In this document: positions 62,908-64,000 of the stretch, piece by piece
How the letters are laid out: each line of letters opens with the position of its first letter
Numbering within the stretch: position 1 is the first letter of the stretch
Assembly: GCF_002929335.1 (NCBI RefSeq)
Contig: NZ_PJIL01000001.1
Location: 186,001 to 250,000 of the forward strand
Direction of reading: 5' to 3'
From: Arthrobacter sp. Y81
Lineage (GTDB): Bacteria > Actinomycetota > Actinomycetes > Actinomycetales > Micrococcaceae
Length of the DNA: 64,000 nucleotides
The notes under the pieces: model-generated
The model's input: only the letters and a program-made list of their open reading frames with translations
The model's database searches: none
Told to the model about the DNA's origin: nothing
Position numbers and translations under genes: made by a program

Positions 62908-64000
62908 ATGTCGGACGGGTTTCATGGCGCAGATGTCGCCCAGCTCAGGCAGTTGGCAGGTGCGATGCGTTCAGCAGGAACCACGTTGCAGACCCAGCTG
63001 AGCACTTTCAATGCCGGCGTCGCTGCCGCGCAGTGGCCGGGCCCGGATGCGGAGCTCTTCCGCCACGATTGGAAGACCAGCCACAGCCGGGTTCTCCGGG
63101 ACGCCGTGGTCTTTCTGAACAATGCTGCCGCCGAGCTGAGCAGGAACGCTAAAGAGCAGAATGCGGCAAGTTTGGCGGTGGGAGAACCAGTGTTCCCGCC
63201 GAACTCCGCCGGCGTGCACGTGTGGAAACCTGGGCCGCTGGATCTTCAGGGCAAATCCGCGGGGCAGATAAAAGACTGGTGGGCAGGGCTGACGGAGCGC
63301 GAGAGGCAGGACTTTATCCGTGACTACCCCGCTCAGGCAGGCAACACGAACGGCATTCCGTTTGATGCGAGAGTGGAAGCGAACCGCATCAATGCGCAAA
63401 ACCGGATCGATTGGCTCAACCAGAACGACCCCGAGCCGTTGTTCAACCCGCTGCTCATGGATGCGGGCTATCCGCAACGGTTCACCGCCCAACACGAAGC
63501 GTGGGAAAAGCGCCAGTCCTACCTGCAAAAAGTGGTGGACGGAGACATCAAGCTGGCCGCATACGACCCGGGCAGAAACTCCATAGTGGAGATGATCGGA
63601 GAATTCGACAGCGGCACGACCACCGCCGTGACGTACGTGCCGGGTACCTTGACGAACGAGGCCTCGTTCTACGGCGGGGGACCGCAGGGAGTCCCGAGCT
63701 ATCTCGTTGAGTCCGACGGGACTGGCGGAACGGTGGCCTTTGTCTACAAGGGGTCGGAGTTTCCTGACGGAAACTACGGTGAAGCGTTCCTGGTGGAAGC
63801 CAAGAGCGATCATTTCGTTGCCGACAAGTCTCCCGCTCTCCGGGACTTTCAGGCAGCCGTGGACTTGGAGAAGCCGGCATCCGCCCTGACCGCGGCCATG
63901 GGCCACAGCTGGGGGTTCCGGCTGATAGCGGGCTCGGAGAATGACGGGGCACGTTATGACAAGGTCATCGCCTTGTCCGGGGCTGCAATGCCACCCGGCT
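62908..64000 (+). CDS. WXG100-like/alpha-beta hydrolase (DUF1023-type) protein, cut at right edge
   Basis: At least 364 residues; the stop lies outside the window. Residues 1-100 form a helical WXG100-like region, with a W-P-G turn at residues 43-45 and a second Trp at residue 55. Then come GPLDLQGKSAGQIKDWWAGLTERER, a family-typical pre-catalytic stretch, and the nucleophile elbow GHSWG (332-336). This architecture is common in actinobacterial proteins linked to type VII secretion. The C-terminus may carry an additional domain. ATG at 62908; the gene differs from its neighbours in lower GC and more AAA/GAA codons by eye. Confidence 0.7.
   Translation, partial: MSDGFHGADVAQLRQLAGAMRSAGTTLQTQLSTFNAGVAAAQWPGPDAELFRHDWKTSHSRVLRDAVVFLNNAAAELSRNAKEQNAASLAVGEPVFPPNSAGVHVWKPGPLDLQGKSAGQIKDWWAGLTERERQDFIRDYPAQAGNTNGIPFDARVEANRINAQNRIDWLNQNDPEPLFNPLLMDAGYPQRFTAQHEAWEKRQSYLQKVVDGDIKLAAYDPGRNSIVEMIGEFDSGTTTAVTYVPGTLTNEASFYGGGPQGVPSYLVESDGTGGTVAFVYKGSEFPDGNYGEAFLVEAKSDHFVADKSPALRDFQAAVDLEKPASALTAAMGHSWGFRLIAGSENDGARYDKVIALSGAAMPPG

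Overview
The window comes from a high-GC Gram-positive chromosome. Arthrobacter/Pseudarthrobacter-type Micrococcaceae fit best. This is inferred from the mycothiol glycosyltransferase gene mshA, an actinobacterial inositol-1-phosphate synthase, the conserved gene order rplM-rpsI-glmM...coaA-glmS-acpS-nnr...alr-tsaE-tsaB-rimI-tsaD...groES-groEL...guaB, and many genes whose start codon lies about 7 nt after a TANNNT -10 box (leaderless transcripts). I see no insertion sequence, prophage, CRISPR array, tRNA or rRNA.

1-13.2 kb (all minus strand): two paralogous tight-adherence (Tad) type IVb pilus loci in tandem. The upstream one (13161 down to 5118) is complete: prepilin peptidase, Flp pilin, TadE, TadG-like, CpaB, CpaE, CpaF, TadB, TadC, terminator. 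The second (4699 down past position 1) repeats Flp, TadE, TadG-like, CpaB, CpaE, CpaF and is cut by the window edge. Both carry a strong GC hairpin just after the pilin gene.

13.2-22.4 kb: core housekeeping genes. These are ribosomal proteins L13 and S9 behind a long leader, GlmM and GlmS (UDP-GlcNAc precursor supply), MscL, a VanY-like lipoprotein, pantothenate kinase, holo-ACP synthase and the NAD(P)HX repair enzyme.

22.4-40.2 kb: an accessory metabolic block between nnr and alr. It holds a glgX-treY-treZ operon (glycogen to trehalose), an aldo/keto reductase, inositol-phosphate synthase, a divergent MerR/DUF2306 pair, a DUF559-type protein flanked by oppositely oriented 32-bp-period repeats, formate-THF ligase, MshA, a GNAT enzyme, and a divergent GH4 glycosidase/PfkB kinase pair. 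The 32-bp repeat family (core GACGCTCTCTCAC, three clusters of three units at gene 3' ends) is the least explained element here.

40.2-52.4 kb: alr-tsaE-tsaB-rimI-tsaD operon (D-alanine and t6A tRNA modification), a YbdK-type ligase, a NagZ-like lipoprotein, a shikimate-dehydrogenase-like protein, a THUMP-like methyltransferase, and groES-groEL behind two CIRCE operators.

52.4-64 kb: a TPR-LuxR regulator followed by a SemiSWEET-like protein and a CzcO-like flavoprotein, a DUF389 membrane protein, two tandem acyltransferase-SGNH proteins, guaB, and the start of a WXG100/alpha-beta hydrolase secreted-type protein cut at the right edge.
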